A DNA stretch of 64,000 nucleotides from Burkholderia cepacia ATCC 25416 (GCF_001411495.1 NZ_CP012983.1:1116001-1180000); one strand, 5' to 3'. Shown: positions 1-8,880, counted from the stretch's first letter. Numbers and translations: made by a program. Notes: a model not told the origin generated them from the sequence alone.

Positions 1-456
1 GTGCCGCTGGCGGTTTGCGGCGCACTGGTGCCGCTGTGGCTGGGCTTTGCCACGCTCAATATCTACACCCAGATCGGATTGGTCACCTTGATCGGCCTGA
101 TCTCCAAGCACGGCATCCTGATGGTCACTTTCGCCAACCATATCCAGCACCACGAAAACCTGAGCCGCATCGAGGCGATCGAGAAGGCCGCGGCGGTGCG
201 GATGCGTCCCGTGCTGATGACCACCGCGGCAATGGTCGCCGGCCTTGTGCCGCTGTTGTTTGCAGACGGCGCAGGCTCGGCCAGCCGGTTCTCCATCGGC
301 ATCGTGGTGGTGATGGGCATGATGGTCGGCACCTTCTTCACGCTGTTCGTACTACCCACCATCTACAGCTTCATTGCCAAGGATCACCGGGTAACAGCGG
401 AAAGTTCTCGCGCCCGCGAACTCGCTACTGCGGAGGCTCCCGATGTCGCCCTTTAA
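1..456 (+). CDS. RND efflux permease, C-terminal end (partial)
   Basis: This is the C-terminal end of an inner-membrane proton/drug antiporter of the RND (AcrB/MexF) family; the rest lies left of the window. The visible part has a conserved RND transmembrane helix pattern (LVTLIGLISKHGILMV, then RMRPVLMTTAAMVAGLVPLL and a last hydrophobic helix ending LFVLPTIYSFIA). The GTG at position 1 is simply the window edge in frame, not a real start. It overlaps the following outer-membrane lipoprotein gene by 14 bases, so permease and outer-membrane factor form one operon. Substrates cannot be told from this piece. Confidence 0.9.
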   Translation: MPLAVCGALVPLWLGFATLNIYTQIGLVTLIGLISKHGILMVTFANHIQHHENLSRIEAIEKAAAVRMRPVLMTTAAMVAGLVPLLFADGAGSASRFSIGIVVVMGMMVGTFFTLFVLPTIYSFIAKDHRVTAESSRARELATAEAPDVAL

Positions 457-1912
457 ACCGGTTCCTGCGATGCCTGTTGTGTCGCGTCCGGCGACGCTTC
501 CCTCTCCGCGCGCTGCCTTCATGGCAGTGGCCGTTGCCGTTATCACCGCAGGTTGCGCCAGCGGCCCCGATTACCACGCGCCGGCCTTACCGGAAACCGC
601 TGCAGGCCCCTTCGTCAGTCGCCCATCCAATACGGATGTTGCCGAAGCACTGCCCGCGAACTGGTGGAAGCTGTATGACGACCCCGCGCTCGACAAGCTG
701 GTGCAGGAAGCCTTGTCGGCCAATCCCAACCTGCGCGTGGCGATGGCCAACCTCGATCGCGCGCGGGCCATCTACACGGAAGCGCGCAGCGGGCAATTCC
801 CTTCGACCAGTATGTCAGGAGGCGTGGGATACGGGCGCGATCAGACCACGTGGTCCGGCACCGGCCAGGCCCCCGCGCAATGGAGCTACAGCGCGGGCCT
901 CGACGTCTCCTATGAACTCGATCTGTTCGGTCGGGTCAGGCGCGACATCGAGGCTGCTCGCGACGACACCGATGCAGTCGCCGCCGCCTACGATGCCGCC
1001 AGGGTCGTTGTTGTTGCGGAGACGACGCGGGCCTATGTGGACGCCTGCAGCTACGGTGAGTCCATCGGCGTGGCGCGCTCGTCCGTCGAACTGGCCCAGC
1101 GCAGCCTGGATCTCATCGACAGACAGGCGCACGCGGGCTCGGCGTCGCATCTGGATGTGGAACGGGCTGGCGTCACGCTGGCCCAGGCACAGTCCGCATT
1201 GCCGCCCTTGCAAGGCCAGCGCGAAGCCGCACTGTTCGAGCTGGCCGCGTTGACGGGGCGCACGCCCTCGCAAGTGCCGGAACCGGCGCGTGACTGCACC
1301 AAGGCGCCCGAGATTTCCGGTGCGTTGCCGGTCGGCGATGGCACTGCGCTGCTGCGTCGTCGCCCCGACGTGCGTCAGGCCGAGCGCCAACTGGCGGCGG
1401 ATACCGCCCGCATCGGCGTGGCCGTGGCGGATCTCTATCCGCGTGTCACGCTGGGAGCTTCGGGTAACTACCTGCGCAACGACTACCTGAAAGGCAATCG
1501 CACCTTGTCCTTCTCTTTTGGGCCACTCATCTCGTGGACGTTCCCCAACATGATGGTGGCTCGCAGTCGCATTGCGCAGGCGAAGGCACAAAGCGCGGCG
1601 TCGCTGGCCAGCTTCGACGGTGCCGTGCTGAATGCACTGAAGGAGTCGGAGCAATCGTTGAGCGCCTATGGCGCGGCGATGCAGCAGCGCGATGCGCTGG
1701 TAGAGGCGCGTAACCGTGCCGAGAATGCCTTCCGGCTGGCCGACCAGCGCTACCGCGCCGGCTCCATCAGCTACCTCGACGTGATCGTGGCACAGACCAG
1801 TCTGATCGACGCGAAAGCCCAGGTGGCCGCTGCTGACCAGCGAGTCGGTTCTGCGCGAGTCAGCGTATTCAAGGCGCTTGGCGGTGGCTGGGAACAGGCC
1901 AGTACGCAGTAA
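443..1912 (+). CDS. RND efflux outer-membrane lipoprotein (NodT/OprM family)
   Basis: Outer-membrane channel of a tripartite RND pump. The 489-residue protein starts with a positively charged, then hydrophobic stretch ending in a lipobox (ITAGC, Cys near residue 38), followed by a NodT-type start (SGPDYHAPALP) and the two long helical outer-membrane efflux protein domains. RRRPDVRQAERQLAADTARI is a typical conserved segment of the family, and the length is normal. It overlaps the permease gene, so the two are co-translated and the channel probably serves that pump. The first ATG is used here; later in-frame ATGs would only shorten the signal peptide. Confidence 0.93.
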   Translation: MSPFKPVPAMPVVSRPATLPSPRAAFMAVAVAVITAGCASGPDYHAPALPETAAGPFVSRPSNTDVAEALPANWWKLYDDPALDKLVQEALSANPNLRVAMANLDRARAIYTEARSGQFPSTSMSGGVGYGRDQTTWSGTGQAPAQWSYSAGLDVSYELDLFGRVRRDIEAARDDTDAVAAAYDAARVVVVAETTRAYVDACSYGESIGVARSSVELAQRSLDLIDRQAHAGSASHLDVERAGVTLAQAQSALPPLQGQREAALFELAALTGRTPSQVPEPARDCTKAPEISGALPVGDGTALLRRRPDVRQAERQLAADTARIGVAVADLYPRVTLGASGNYLRNDYLKGNRTLSFSFGPLISWTFPNMMVARSRIAQAKAQSAASLASFDGAVLNALKESEQSLSAYGAAMQQRDALVEARNRAENAFRLADQRYRAGSISYLDVIVAQTSLIDAKAQVAAADQRVGSARVSVFKALGGGWEQASTQ

Positions 1913-1921
1913 TGCTGAGGG

Positions 1922-1957
1922 CATCGGCGCGTGAGCGATCTCACCGTCGCGCCGATG
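1922..1957. terminator. Hairpin after the RND operon
   Basis: A perfect 10-bp inverted repeat (CATCGGCGCG at 1922-1931 pairing with 1948-1957) lies ten bases after the efflux lipoprotein stop, with an inner TGAG/CTCA pairing. There is no clear T-run after it, so it could be a weak terminator or an mRNA-end stabilising hairpin. Confidence 0.5.
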
Positions 1958-2035
1958 TCTGATGCCAACCATTAGCCACGCGGCTCCGCGTTGTCGCGAA
2001 CAACCGGAAGTTCTGCATAGCGAAGGAATACGGAT

Positions 2036-2608
2036 ATGGACCCGCACGACGACCCGCCTCGGATCATTGACCTGATTACATCATTCGGTAGCAAGAGCCT
2101 GCCGTCTGGCAAACACACGATGAAGCACACCACATCAGCCTGTCCCGCGACCACACCGCCGATGTCGTCTCAGGAACAACGATTGGCGGCCAGCCGACTG
2201 CGACCGACGATCGCTCGTACCCGTGTCCTGTCCGTACTGGAACAGGCGGCGCCGCGCTGTCTCGATGCCAGTCAAATGTATCGCATCCTCTGCACGCAAC
2301 TTGACAGCCTCAAACCGGCCTCGATCTACCGTGCGCTGAATGATTTATGGACCTCCGGCTTGCTGGTCCGTACGGAGGGCGCACAAGGCCGCGCACTCTA
2401 CGCGCTCAAGCCGGACAGGAAGAACCTTCAGAACGACACCGTGCGCTGCCACTGTGGCGCGCGATTGGTTTTTATTGAGGATCGGGCATTGCACGAGCAT
2501 CTCCGATCACTGGCGACCAAGGAAGGCTTCGATCTCGACAACGAGCCAGCTTTTACCATCACCGTGACGTGTGCGGAATGTCGGCCGTTCCGCAGGAGAA
2601 GAGAATAG
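2036..2608 (+). CDS. Fur-family metalloregulator, atypical metal site
   Basis: A 190-residue protein with the Fur winged-helix pattern (TRVLSVLEQA, then LKPASIYRALNDLWTSGLL, then the GRALYALKP wing) and a C-terminal dimerisation half ending in a CAEC pair. Fur and Zur proteins normally have an HDHxxCxxCG segment. Here the same place reads DTVRCHCGARL, so the His residues are missing and the Cys pair is spaced CxC. The class of metal, or whether metal is bound at all, is therefore uncertain. An AAGGA eight bases before 2036 supports this start, giving a 28-residue extension; an internal ATG at 2120 is the alternative. It follows the efflux operon on the same strand but has its own spacer. Confidence 0.8.
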   Translation: MDPHDDPPRIIDLITSFGSKSLPSGKHTMKHTTSACPATTPPMSSQEQRLAASRLRPTIARTRVLSVLEQAAPRCLDASQMYRILCTQLDSLKPASIYRALNDLWTSGLLVRTEGAQGRALYALKPDRKNLQNDTVRCHCGARLVFIEDRALHEHLRSLATKEGFDLDNEPAFTITVTCAECRPFRRRRE

Positions 2609-2711
2609 GTGACCTTAAACCGAGGTCGCCCGATCTGACAGCGCCTCGCCGCTTTTTGCTGCCAAGCCACCATGCTCGGTGGACGACGGCACGCTCCACT
2701 CAAGGTGAGAC

Positions 2712-3551
2712 TTAATCGGGAAGCACGATGCCGCGTACGGCATCAGACTGCGCGTTTGTCGTTCGATCGGAAAGGTATCGTGCTGGCGGCTTGCCTACCG
2801 CCTTGCGGAACATGGTGATGAACCCGCTGGCATTTTCGTAGCCCAGTTCCAGCGCCACCGTTTGCACGCTTTCGCCGATGGTCAGGCGTTGAAGCGCAAG
2901 GATCACATGCAGTTGCCGGCGCCAGCGTCCGAAGCTCATGCCGATTTCGTGCAGCAGAAGCCGGCTCATGCTTCGCTCGCTCATGCCAATGCGGGTGGCC
3001 CAATCGCTCTTTGAGGTTTTGTCGGTAGGATCGGCCAACAGCATTTCCGCGAGTCGGCGCAATCGCGGATCACGCGGCATCGGCAAATGCAGGTCTTCTA
3101 CCGGAGCCGCCGCCAACTCATCCAGCAACGCGGCAATCAGTCGGTCTTCCCGGCCGCCCGACGGGTATGACGCGGGGAAGCCGGCCACCTTCAGAAGCAA
3201 CTCGCGCAGCAATGGCGAGACGGAGATCGTGCAGCAGGTTTTTGGAAGATCCGGTGCGGCATCAGGCTCCACGAACAGGCAATGACATTCGGTTTCACCG
3301 GATCCCCGTGCCGAGTGGGGCAAGTCTCCCGGTATCCATACCGCGCATTGCGGCGGCACGATCCAGACACCGTTTTCGATTTCGCAGTTGAGGATGCCAC
3401 GGACGGAGTAAAGCAGTTGCGCCCTGCGGTGCCGATGCCTCGCATGTTCCCAGCCCTTGGCTACCGACATGGCACTCAGGGCGACAACGGGCCGGGGCAG
3501 GTTATCCACGTCCTTGGCCACGGCCGGATCGGTGATGGCAATGCTTGACAT
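2712..3551 (-). CDS. AraC-family regulator with N-terminal cupin
   Basis: A 279-residue one-component regulator. Residues about 30-110 form a cupin-type sensing domain (RHRHRRAQLLYSVRGI, then VPPQCAVWIPGDLPHS), and the last 100 carry two AraC helix-turn-helix motifs (GMSERSMSRLLLHEIGMSF; LELGYENASGFITMFRKAVG). This layout is shared with the AraC gene at 26679. Members often control a neighbouring transporter or efflux gene. Here the nearest candidates are the small genes divergent from it at 3607 onward. The ligand is unknown. Confidence 0.87.
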   Translation of the reverse strand: MSSIAITDPAVAKDVDNLPRPVVALSAMSVAKGWEHARHRHRRAQLLYSVRGILNCEIENGVWIVPPQCAVWIPGDLPHSARGSGETECHCLFVEPDAAPDLPKTCCTISVSPLLRELLLKVAGFPASYPSGGREDRLIAALLDELAAAPVEDLHLPMPRDPRLRRLAEMLLADPTDKTSKSDWATRIGMSERSMSRLLLHEIGMSFGRWRRQLHVILALQRLTIGESVQTVALELGYENASGFITMFRKAVGKPPARYLSDRTTNAQSDAVRGIVLPD

Positions 3552-3606
3552 GATGCGTATCGGGCTTCGGATCCAAGATGAGGCGCTGGCCTAATTGAAA
3601 AATATT

Positions 3607-3789
3607 ATGGCCAACTTGTGCAATGACGTCCAGTCATTCCGCCGGTATCGTGTGATTGACCATGCTGGTCGTTCTGCTCGCCAGGGCTATTGCGCTGCCG
3701 GTCCGGAGGGGTATCCCATTTTTCTTGACGAAGTGGGACTGCCAGCTATTTCCCGTGATGCGCCGAAGGAGTATTGGCATGTTGATTGA
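3607..3789 (+). CDS. Small hypothetical protein
   Basis: A possible 60-residue protein rich in aromatic and charged residues (SFRRYRVIDHAGRSARQGYC; GYPIFLDEVGLPAISRDAPK) and ending EYWHVD. Its 3' end overlaps the next gene by 11 bases, an arrangement typical of translational coupling, and its composition looks like a folded protein rather than a shadow. No clear ribosome binding site was seen for the ATG at 3607; a TTG four codons earlier is possible. I do not recognise the family. Confidence 0.4.
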   Translation: MANLCNDVQSFRRYRVIDHAGRSARQGYCAAGPEGYPIFLDEVGLPAISRDAPKEYWHVD

Positions 3790-4189
3790 CGCCTCGAAGT
3801 TCCCCTTGGTCTGGATGCGACTAAACGCACCAGGCACCGACCCCACAGTCTCGCCTTTTGCCGAGTTCGAGGGATTGCTCGCACGGAAGGAAGTTTTCGT
3901 CTTACTCAACGACGAGGGGCTTGATAAAGGCGAACACGAACATTCGCCGGAAGAAAGGAAGCAAACCTCGCTTTGGATGAAACGCCACAAGAGCGAATTG
4001 CGGACCTTCGTCAAGGCAGGGATCTACATCGAACCGAATACCGCCAAGCGACTGGCGACCAAGGCGTTCGCTTTGGTGTACGAAAAATTTTGGGGCTATC
4101 CCATGCTCACGGTTGCGACGAAAGACGAGGCGCTGGCCCTGGCGCGGAGGTTGTTGCTGGGCGAGCAAACGGATGCATGGTCGCACTAG
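3779..4189 (+). CDS. STAS/SpoIIAA-like small protein
   Basis: A 136-residue cytosolic protein. The start at 3779 is chosen because GAAGGA lies about eight bases upstream. The pattern (MLIDASKFPLVWMRL at the start, EFEGLLARKEVFVLLNDEGL, then FVKAGIYIEPN and a final ATKDEALALARRLLLG) matches a group of single-domain proteins related in fold to SpoIIAA/STAS. These often end in a raeAlaWar-like helix. The assignment is by pattern only. It overlaps the small ORF before it and precedes an XRE-cupin regulator. Function is unknown. Confidence 0.65.
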   Translation: MLIDASKFPLVWMRLNAPGTDPTVSPFAEFEGLLARKEVFVLLNDEGLDKGEHEHSPEERKQTSLWMKRHKSELRTFVKAGIYIEPNTAKRLATKAFALVYEKFWGYPMLTVATKDEALALARRLLLGEQTDAWSH

Positions 4190-4270
4190 GCCCGACTAAT
4201 GAGGTCGGTCGGAATCTGGAGGCCGGCGCGTTAAGAGGCGGTACGAGCACCGAAGAAATGAGGCAGGTCA

Positions 4271-4843
4271 ATGGCATCGAAAACGGTCGAAACCCGGCGC
4301 TCCGTCTCCGTCGGCAGCAAGATTCGCTTGCTGCGCCAGCGCCAGGGTCGCACGTTGGACGACGTCGCGACCGTCTCGCAGCTTTCCAAGCCCTTTCTTT
4401 CGCAGGTCGAGCGAGATCACGCCAGCCCGTCGATCACTTCGCTCGCGAGCATCGCGAAAGCGCTGGGCGTGTCCGCCAGCTATTTCATCGATACGCCGAC
4501 CGAGGAAAGTTGCGTGCGACGCCGTAAGGATCTGCGGTACTTCGCCTTCGCCGATTCCGCCGATCTGCTCGCGCGCCTGTCGATTCGGCCGGGCGACCGC
4601 CAACTCGAAGCGATTCTCGTGCGCATGTCGCCCGGCGAGCGGCCAGGCAAAGGAACCACGCACGCGTGCGAGGAATTCGTGCATGTGCTCAGCGGTGAAG
4701 TGACGATCACGCTGGAAGGCAAAACGTTCGTGCTCGGCGTGGGTGACAGCGCGCACTATGAATCGACAATTCCGCCTATCTGGACCAACACGCGCGACGA
4801 CGAAGCCGTGCTGGTCTGGGTCGGCACGCCACGGCTGCTTTGA
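4271..4843 (+). CDS. XRE-family regulator with C-terminal cupin
   Basis: A 190-residue regulator. Residues about 14-70 are a Cro/C1-type helix-turn-helix (IRLLRQRQGRTLDDVATVSQ, then SKPFLSQVERDHASPSITSL), and the C-terminal half is a small cupin (HACEEFVHVLSGEVTITLEG, then GDSAHYESTIPP). Proteins of this build (PuuR/SutR-like) commonly sense small amines, amino acids or sulfur compounds and control adjacent metabolic genes. No obvious target is adjacent: the gene is followed by about 350 bases without a gene, then a convergent TetR gene. Confidence 0.88.
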   Translation: MASKTVETRRSVSVGSKIRLLRQRQGRTLDDVATVSQLSKPFLSQVERDHASPSITSLASIAKALGVSASYFIDTPTEESCVRRRKDLRYFAFADSADLLARLSIRPGDRQLEAILVRMSPGERPGKGTTHACEEFVHVLSGEVTITLEGKTFVLGVGDSAHYESTIPPIWTNTRDDEAVLVWVGTPRLL

Positions 4844-5197
4844 CCGGCGCGCGGCGCGCACATGGACGCGCGGCGACTTTTGTGAGGCCGTAGACGTTTT
4901 TCGTGCCCCACCATCGCTTCCGCCCCCCCTCCGATCCGTACTTCGACTCCTTTCCCCCGTCGAACGGCGTTTCCGGCCGGAGTGCTCCGTTACCTGCCCT
5001 TACGCTGTTGGCACGGCGACCGGCTGGAGTGGGTCGATCTGCGCCGGTCATCCGTCACGGAGCGGCCGGCCCCATTCGATCAGGAAGCGACATCATGGTG
5101 ACGCCTGATCCTACGTTCGTAGATCCGTTCACTGCGAAAAGCGGCCGTCCGTGCCTCGCTGAGACGAAAGTCCGCAAAGCCGACTTGCTCGATGCCG
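4844..5197. other. Gene-free spacer (354 bp)
   Basis: This lies between the XRE-cupin gene and the convergent tetR gene. No coding region is convincing. An ATG at 5095 preceded by GGAAG opens a short frame running into the tetR 3' end, but its sequence resembles nothing I recognise. No clear terminator was found. Confidence 0.5.
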
Positions 5198-5773
5198 CTA
5201 TGCCGGCAGAAGACCCGCAATGCGATAACTTTCAATTAACCCGTCATAGACAGAAATATCGGAGCGACTCCTGGCAATGAGCTGAGCGCCAGCGACGGCG
5301 GCGTAGATGGCGCGAGCACGCCGTTCGCTATCGTCGGCGCTGACCACGGCCGCGTCGGACAGCACCTTGCTCAGCCACGCAACATTCACATCGGCAAAAG
5401 TCTGGACCTCTTTCGTCACCGTTTCCGGCAAGTCATCGGATTCGGCTGCCATGAAGCTGCACAGGCATATGCGATTGCCATGCTCAAGCGCCTTGCGAAA
5501 CGTATCGGGATAGCGGCGCAGGCAATCGATCGGATTTGCGGATTCGGCCAAAATCGCATCCAGCGCAGCTGCCGATTCCTCCCAATACCGCCTCGCCACC
5601 GCTGCGCCAAGATCGGCCTTGCTTGCGAAGTGGTGGTAGATGCTCGCGGCCTTGATGCCGACAGCTTCAGCGAGATCACGAAAGTTCAGCCCGCTGTAGC
5701 CGTGCGCCTGGGCAATCTTTGTGGCGGCCACCAGGATTCGCTCCCTGGAACTCAGGCCTGACTCGTTCTTCAC
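5198..5773 (-). CDS. TetR-family repressor
   Basis: A 191-residue TetR-type repressor. A GTG at 5773 is taken as the start because it places the DNA-binding domain in the usual position (SSRERILVAATKIAQAHGYS, then DLAEAVGIKAASIYHHFASK). The reading frame stays open far upstream, but that part runs into the divergent GST gene and is not coding. The C-terminal domain has a TetR_C-like pattern (NRICLCSFMAAESDDLPE) seen in AcuR/YxaF-like repressors of electrophile or solvent responses. It is transcribed divergently from the GST gene with a perfect palindrome between them, so autoregulation plus control of the GST is likely. Confidence 0.88.
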   Translation of the reverse strand: MKNESGLSSRERILVAATKIAQAHGYSGLNFRDLAEAVGIKAASIYHHFASKADLGAAVARRYWEESAAALDAILAESANPIDCLRRYPDTFRKALEHGNRICLCSFMAAESDDLPETVTKEVQTFADVNVAWLSKVLSDAAVVSADDSERRARAIYAAVAGAQLIARSRSDISVYDGLIESYRIAGLLPA

Positions 5774-5826
5774 TCTGCTACCGCCTCCACGGCCGTTGAC
5801 ATCCGCAATTATACCTTCTACCGTAA

Positions 5827-5844
5827 ACCTAACGAACGTTAGGT
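5827..5844. promoter_or_regulatory. Probable TetR operator (palindrome)
   Basis: A perfect palindrome ACCTAACG-AA-CGTTAGGT with 8-bp arms sits in the divergent tetR/GST promoter region. Size and placement are typical of a TetR-family operator. That the adjacent TetR protein binds it is inference. Confidence 0.75.
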
Positions 5845-5908
5845 AGATGTAGATATCCACTCCCCATATCATCCGACCCTGTGTGACAAACCGCATAGAG
5901 AGGCACGC

Positions 5909-6592
5909 ATGGCTTTCAGCACCACCGATTTCGACGTAACCCAACTCCCGATCATGACGATTTACGATTTCCCCAAAGGCCCCTATCCGACACGCGTCCG
6001 TATCGCCCTGGCCGAGAAAGGTCTGCGATCGCGCGTCGAGTTCGTGATGGTCGACCTTTACAAGGGGGAGCACAAAAGGCCCGAGTTCATCTCCGAGAAA
6101 AACTACTCGGGAACGCTGCCGGTCCTCGAACTAAACGACGGAACGTGCATCGCCGAATGCACAGCCATTACCGAATACCTCGATACGCTCGATGGCGCAC
6201 CCACGCTGACCGGCAGGACACCACTCGAAAAAGGCGTGATCCACATGATGAGCAAGCGCGCCGAGCTGGAGTTGCTCGACGCAATCAGTGTCTATTTCCA
6301 CCATGCCACGCCAGGGTTGGGACCCAACGTCGAGCTCTATCAGAACGCCGAATGGGGGCTTCGTCAGCGCGATAAAGCCCTGAGGGGCATGCACTACTTC
6401 AATGACGTCCTGAAAAAGCAGCCGTTTGTCGCTGGGGATGCCTTCTCTATGGCCGACATCACCGTCATCGGCGGTCTCGTCTTTGCGTCAATCGTGAAGT
6501 TAACCGTGCCTGCGGAGTGCGGGGCGCTGCTGGATTGGTACACGAGAATGCGGGAACGTCCCAGCGTCAAGAACCAGCCGGCATTCGCCTGA
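5909..6592 (+). CDS. Glutathione S-transferase family protein
   Basis: A 227-residue cytosolic GST. The N-terminal thioredoxin-like half shows MTIYDFPKGPYPTRVRIALA, the cis-Pro segment YSGTLPVLELNDGTCIAEC and the glutathione-binding ES-like position (AECTAITEYLD). The helical C-terminal half has the conserved capping segment GDAFSMADITVIGGL. The first 15 residues before MTIYDF are an extension; an ATG at 5954 is an alternative start. It is divergent from a TetR repressor across a palindromic operator, suggesting an inducible detoxification gene. Confidence 0.9.
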   Translation: MAFSTTDFDVTQLPIMTIYDFPKGPYPTRVRIALAEKGLRSRVEFVMVDLYKGEHKRPEFISEKNYSGTLPVLELNDGTCIAECTAITEYLDTLDGAPTLTGRTPLEKGVIHMMSKRAELELLDAISVYFHHATPGLGPNVELYQNAEWGLRQRDKALRGMHYFNDVLKKQPFVAGDAFSMADITVIGGLVFASIVKLTVPAECGALLDWYTRMRERPSVKNQPAFA

Positions 6593-6983
6593 AACAGCAG
6601 TCGTGCCCGACCGTCATCGACGGTCGACCAATCCTTGGTTGCAAATCGGGAACGACCTGCCTGCGCAACTTCGACGACTCGTCTACGCGATCGATACCGG
6701 ATGGCCGCACGACGCCAAACGTTTCGCAGCAGATCGGTCAATCGTAGAGGCGTACTGCGCGCGGTGCTCGCGTAGCAATGCGGAGTGGAAGGACGCGGTC
6801 GTGGCACACGGCTTCGCGTACGACCGCCACGGAGGCCGTTCCAGTTGGACAGCGGCCGCTGAGAACCCACCGAGCCGAATGGCAGCTCGGGGGCGATCAC
6901 GGCCCTGACGAAGCAACAGCGAAGCAATCCCAGACCTGAACTAACGCTGACTAACTGACAGTTCACATCTCGACTTACGCCCT
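6593..6983. other. Gene-free spacer (391 bp)
   Basis: Lies between the GST gene and the convergent SDR gene. Short frames exist on both strands (for example 6603-6908 plus) but have arginine-rich, low-complexity translations typical of chance frames. I see no RNA gene, repeat or clear terminator. Confidence 0.5.
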
Positions 6984-7814
6984 TCAACCATCCGTCGATA
7001 CCGTCACCGCCTCCCATGCCCGGATTTCCTCGTCCAGCGCCGCGAGTTTGCCGCGCACGAGCCGCAGCGCATCGCTGCCGAGCAGCAGATGGGCCGGCGG
7101 ATGTTGTGCCGCAACGACGGCGAGTATCGCCCGCGCCGCTTTCACCGGATCACCCGGTTGCTTGCCGCTCTTCTCCTCGCGCGCCTGGCGAATCGGGTCG
7201 AAGATCGCGTCGTAATCGGCGATCGAGCGCGGCGTGCGCGACATCGAGCGGCCGGCCCAGTCGGTGCGGAACGAACCCGGCGCCACGGCCGTCACCGCGA
7301 TGCCGAACGGCTCGAGTTCCTTGCCGGCGGCTTCGGAAATGCCTTCCAGCGCGAACTTGCTGCCGCAGTAGTAAGCGATGCCCGGCATCGTGATGTGGCC
7401 GCCCATCGACGTGATGTTGAGGATGCGCCCGCGCCGCCGTTCGCGCATGAACGGGACGACCGCCTTCATCATCGCCACCGCGCCGAATACGTTCACGTCG
7501 AACTGCCGGCGCATCTCCGCGAGCGGCGCTTCTTCCATGATCCCTTCGTGCCCGTAGCCGGCGTTGTTCACGAGCACGTCGACAGGCCCGACGTTCGCCT
7601 CGATTTCGGCCACGACACCGTCGATGCGATCGAAGTCGGTCACGTCGAGCACCCGCGCGAATGCCCGCGCGGACAGCGCTTCGAAAGCCTGCGCCGCCTG
7701 CGCGCTTCTCACGGTGCCGACCACCGTGTGACCTGCGGCAAGCGCCTCCTGCGCGAGCGCGCGGCCGAAGCCGCTGCTGACGCCGGTAATGAGCATGAGG
7801 TTTGCGGATGCCAT
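6984..7814 (-). CDS. SDR-family oxidoreductase
   Basis: A 276-residue classical short-chain dehydrogenase. The NAD(P) motif is TGVSSGFGRALAQEAL near the N terminus, followed by NNAGYG, a catalytic Ser region (ILNITSMGGHITMPG) and the YCGSK catalytic pair. SPG-like APGSFRTDWAGRSM follows. This pattern is seen in oxidoreductases of the VMC-type/retinol-dehydrogenase-like group in proteobacteria. Its substrate is unknown. It is divergent from an AraC regulator starting at 7909, which probably controls it. Confidence 0.92.
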   Translation of the reverse strand: MASANLMLITGVSSGFGRALAQEALAAGHTVVGTVRSAQAAQAFEALSARAFARVLDVTDFDRIDGVVAEIEANVGPVDVLVNNAGYGHEGIMEEAPLAEMRRQFDVNVFGAVAMMKAVVPFMRERRRGRILNITSMGGHITMPGIAYYCGSKFALEGISEAAGKELEPFGIAVTAVAPGSFRTDWAGRSMSRTPRSIADYDAIFDPIRQAREEKSGKQPGDPVKAARAILAVVAAQHPPAHLLLGSDALRLVRGKLAALDEEIRAWEAVTVSTDG

Positions 7815-7908
7815 GTGAGCTTCTCCCGTATGTCGATTGGAGCGTGCATACTAGTCTGACGAACCCCGTCGCATAAGCCCGATTCCGCTGATTTTCTTGC
7901 ACAAAACT

Positions 7909-8880
7909 ATGAGCCCCGAGCCAGTCTCCGCCCGATCCCCATCGCTGCCGCCGCGCGACCGGAAGCGTCTGGTGACGCTGCTGCGCGCGCTGGCACCCGA
8001 CGAAGGCTACAACCTGACGGCATTGCCGAGCGTGCGCATCCTGCGGTCGAACCGCGCGCTGTCGCGCACGCCGGTGCTGTACGACCCGGGCATCGTGATC
8101 GTGTGCCAGGGCTGCAAGCGCGGCTACTTCGGCGGCGAGCGCTATCTGTACGACGAGCATCACTACCTGGCGGTGTCCGTGCCCGTGCCGTTCAGCATGG
8201 AAACCGACGCCACGCCCGAGCGCCCGCTGCTCGCGCTGTATCTGCACCTCGATTTCACGATGGCCGCCGAACTCGCGGCACAGATCGACCGCGAAGGCAT
8301 CGCGGAGCCCGTGCAGGCGCCCAGGAGCATGATGTCGACGCCGATGGATGCAACGATGCACGCGTCGGTACTGCGTTTCGTCGAGGCGATGGGCCGGGCG
8401 CTCGATGCCGCGGTGCTGGGCCCGGCGCTGCTGCGCGAGTTGTATTTCCGCGTGCTCACCGGCGCGCAGGGCAGCGCGATGCGCAGCGCGCTGGCGATGC
8501 GCGGGCAGTTCGGCCGGATCGGCCGGTCGCTACGCGTGATTCACGCCGATTACGCGCAACCGCTCGACGTGCCGCAACTGGCCGACGCAGCCGGCATGAG
8601 CGTGCCGAGCTTTCACAGCCACTTCAAGGCAATCACGCAGGTGTCGCCGATGCAGTACCTGAAGTCGACACGGCTGCATCAGGCGCGGTTGCTGATGGTG
8701 CGCGAAGACCTGACGGCGGAGGCGGCCGGCTACGCGGTCGGTTATACGAGCCCGTCGCAGTTCAGCCGCGAATTCAAACGCCTGTTCGGCCTGACGCCGG
8801 CGAAGGAAACGCAGCGCATGCGCGAGAGCTTCGCCATTCCGGCGGCATTCGACGATGCGGTGTTCGTGTCGTCGCATTGA
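7909..8880 (+). CDS. AraC-family regulator (AraC_N sensing domain)
   Basis: A 323-residue regulator using the ATG at 7909 (a TTG four codons upstream is possible). The N-terminal half is the AraC_N cupin-like domain (PVLYDPGIVIVCQGCKRGYF). The C-terminal 100 residues carry the AraC DNA-binding pair (LADAAGMSVPSFHSHFKAIT; AGYAVGYTSPSQFSREFKRL). It is divergent from the SDR gene at 6984-7814 with a roughly 95-bp intergenic promoter region, the usual arrangement for an AraC regulator and its oxidoreductase target. Confidence 0.9.
   Translation: MSPEPVSARSPSLPPRDRKRLVTLLRALAPDEGYNLTALPSVRILRSNRALSRTPVLYDPGIVIVCQGCKRGYFGGERYLYDEHHYLAVSVPVPFSMETDATPERPLLALYLHLDFTMAAELAAQIDREGIAEPVQAPRSMMSTPMDATMHASVLRFVEAMGRALDAAVLGPALLRELYFRVLTGAQGSAMRSALAMRGQFGRIGRSLRVIHADYAQPLDVPQLADAAGMSVPSFHSHFKAITQVSPMQYLKSTRLHQARLLMVREDLTAEAAGYAVGYTSPSQFSREFKRLFGLTPAKETQRMRESFAIPAAFDDAVFVSSH

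Noticed and set aside
6603..6908. Possible small gene after the GST
   Set aside because: Low-complexity, arginine-rich product with no ribosome site or family pattern.
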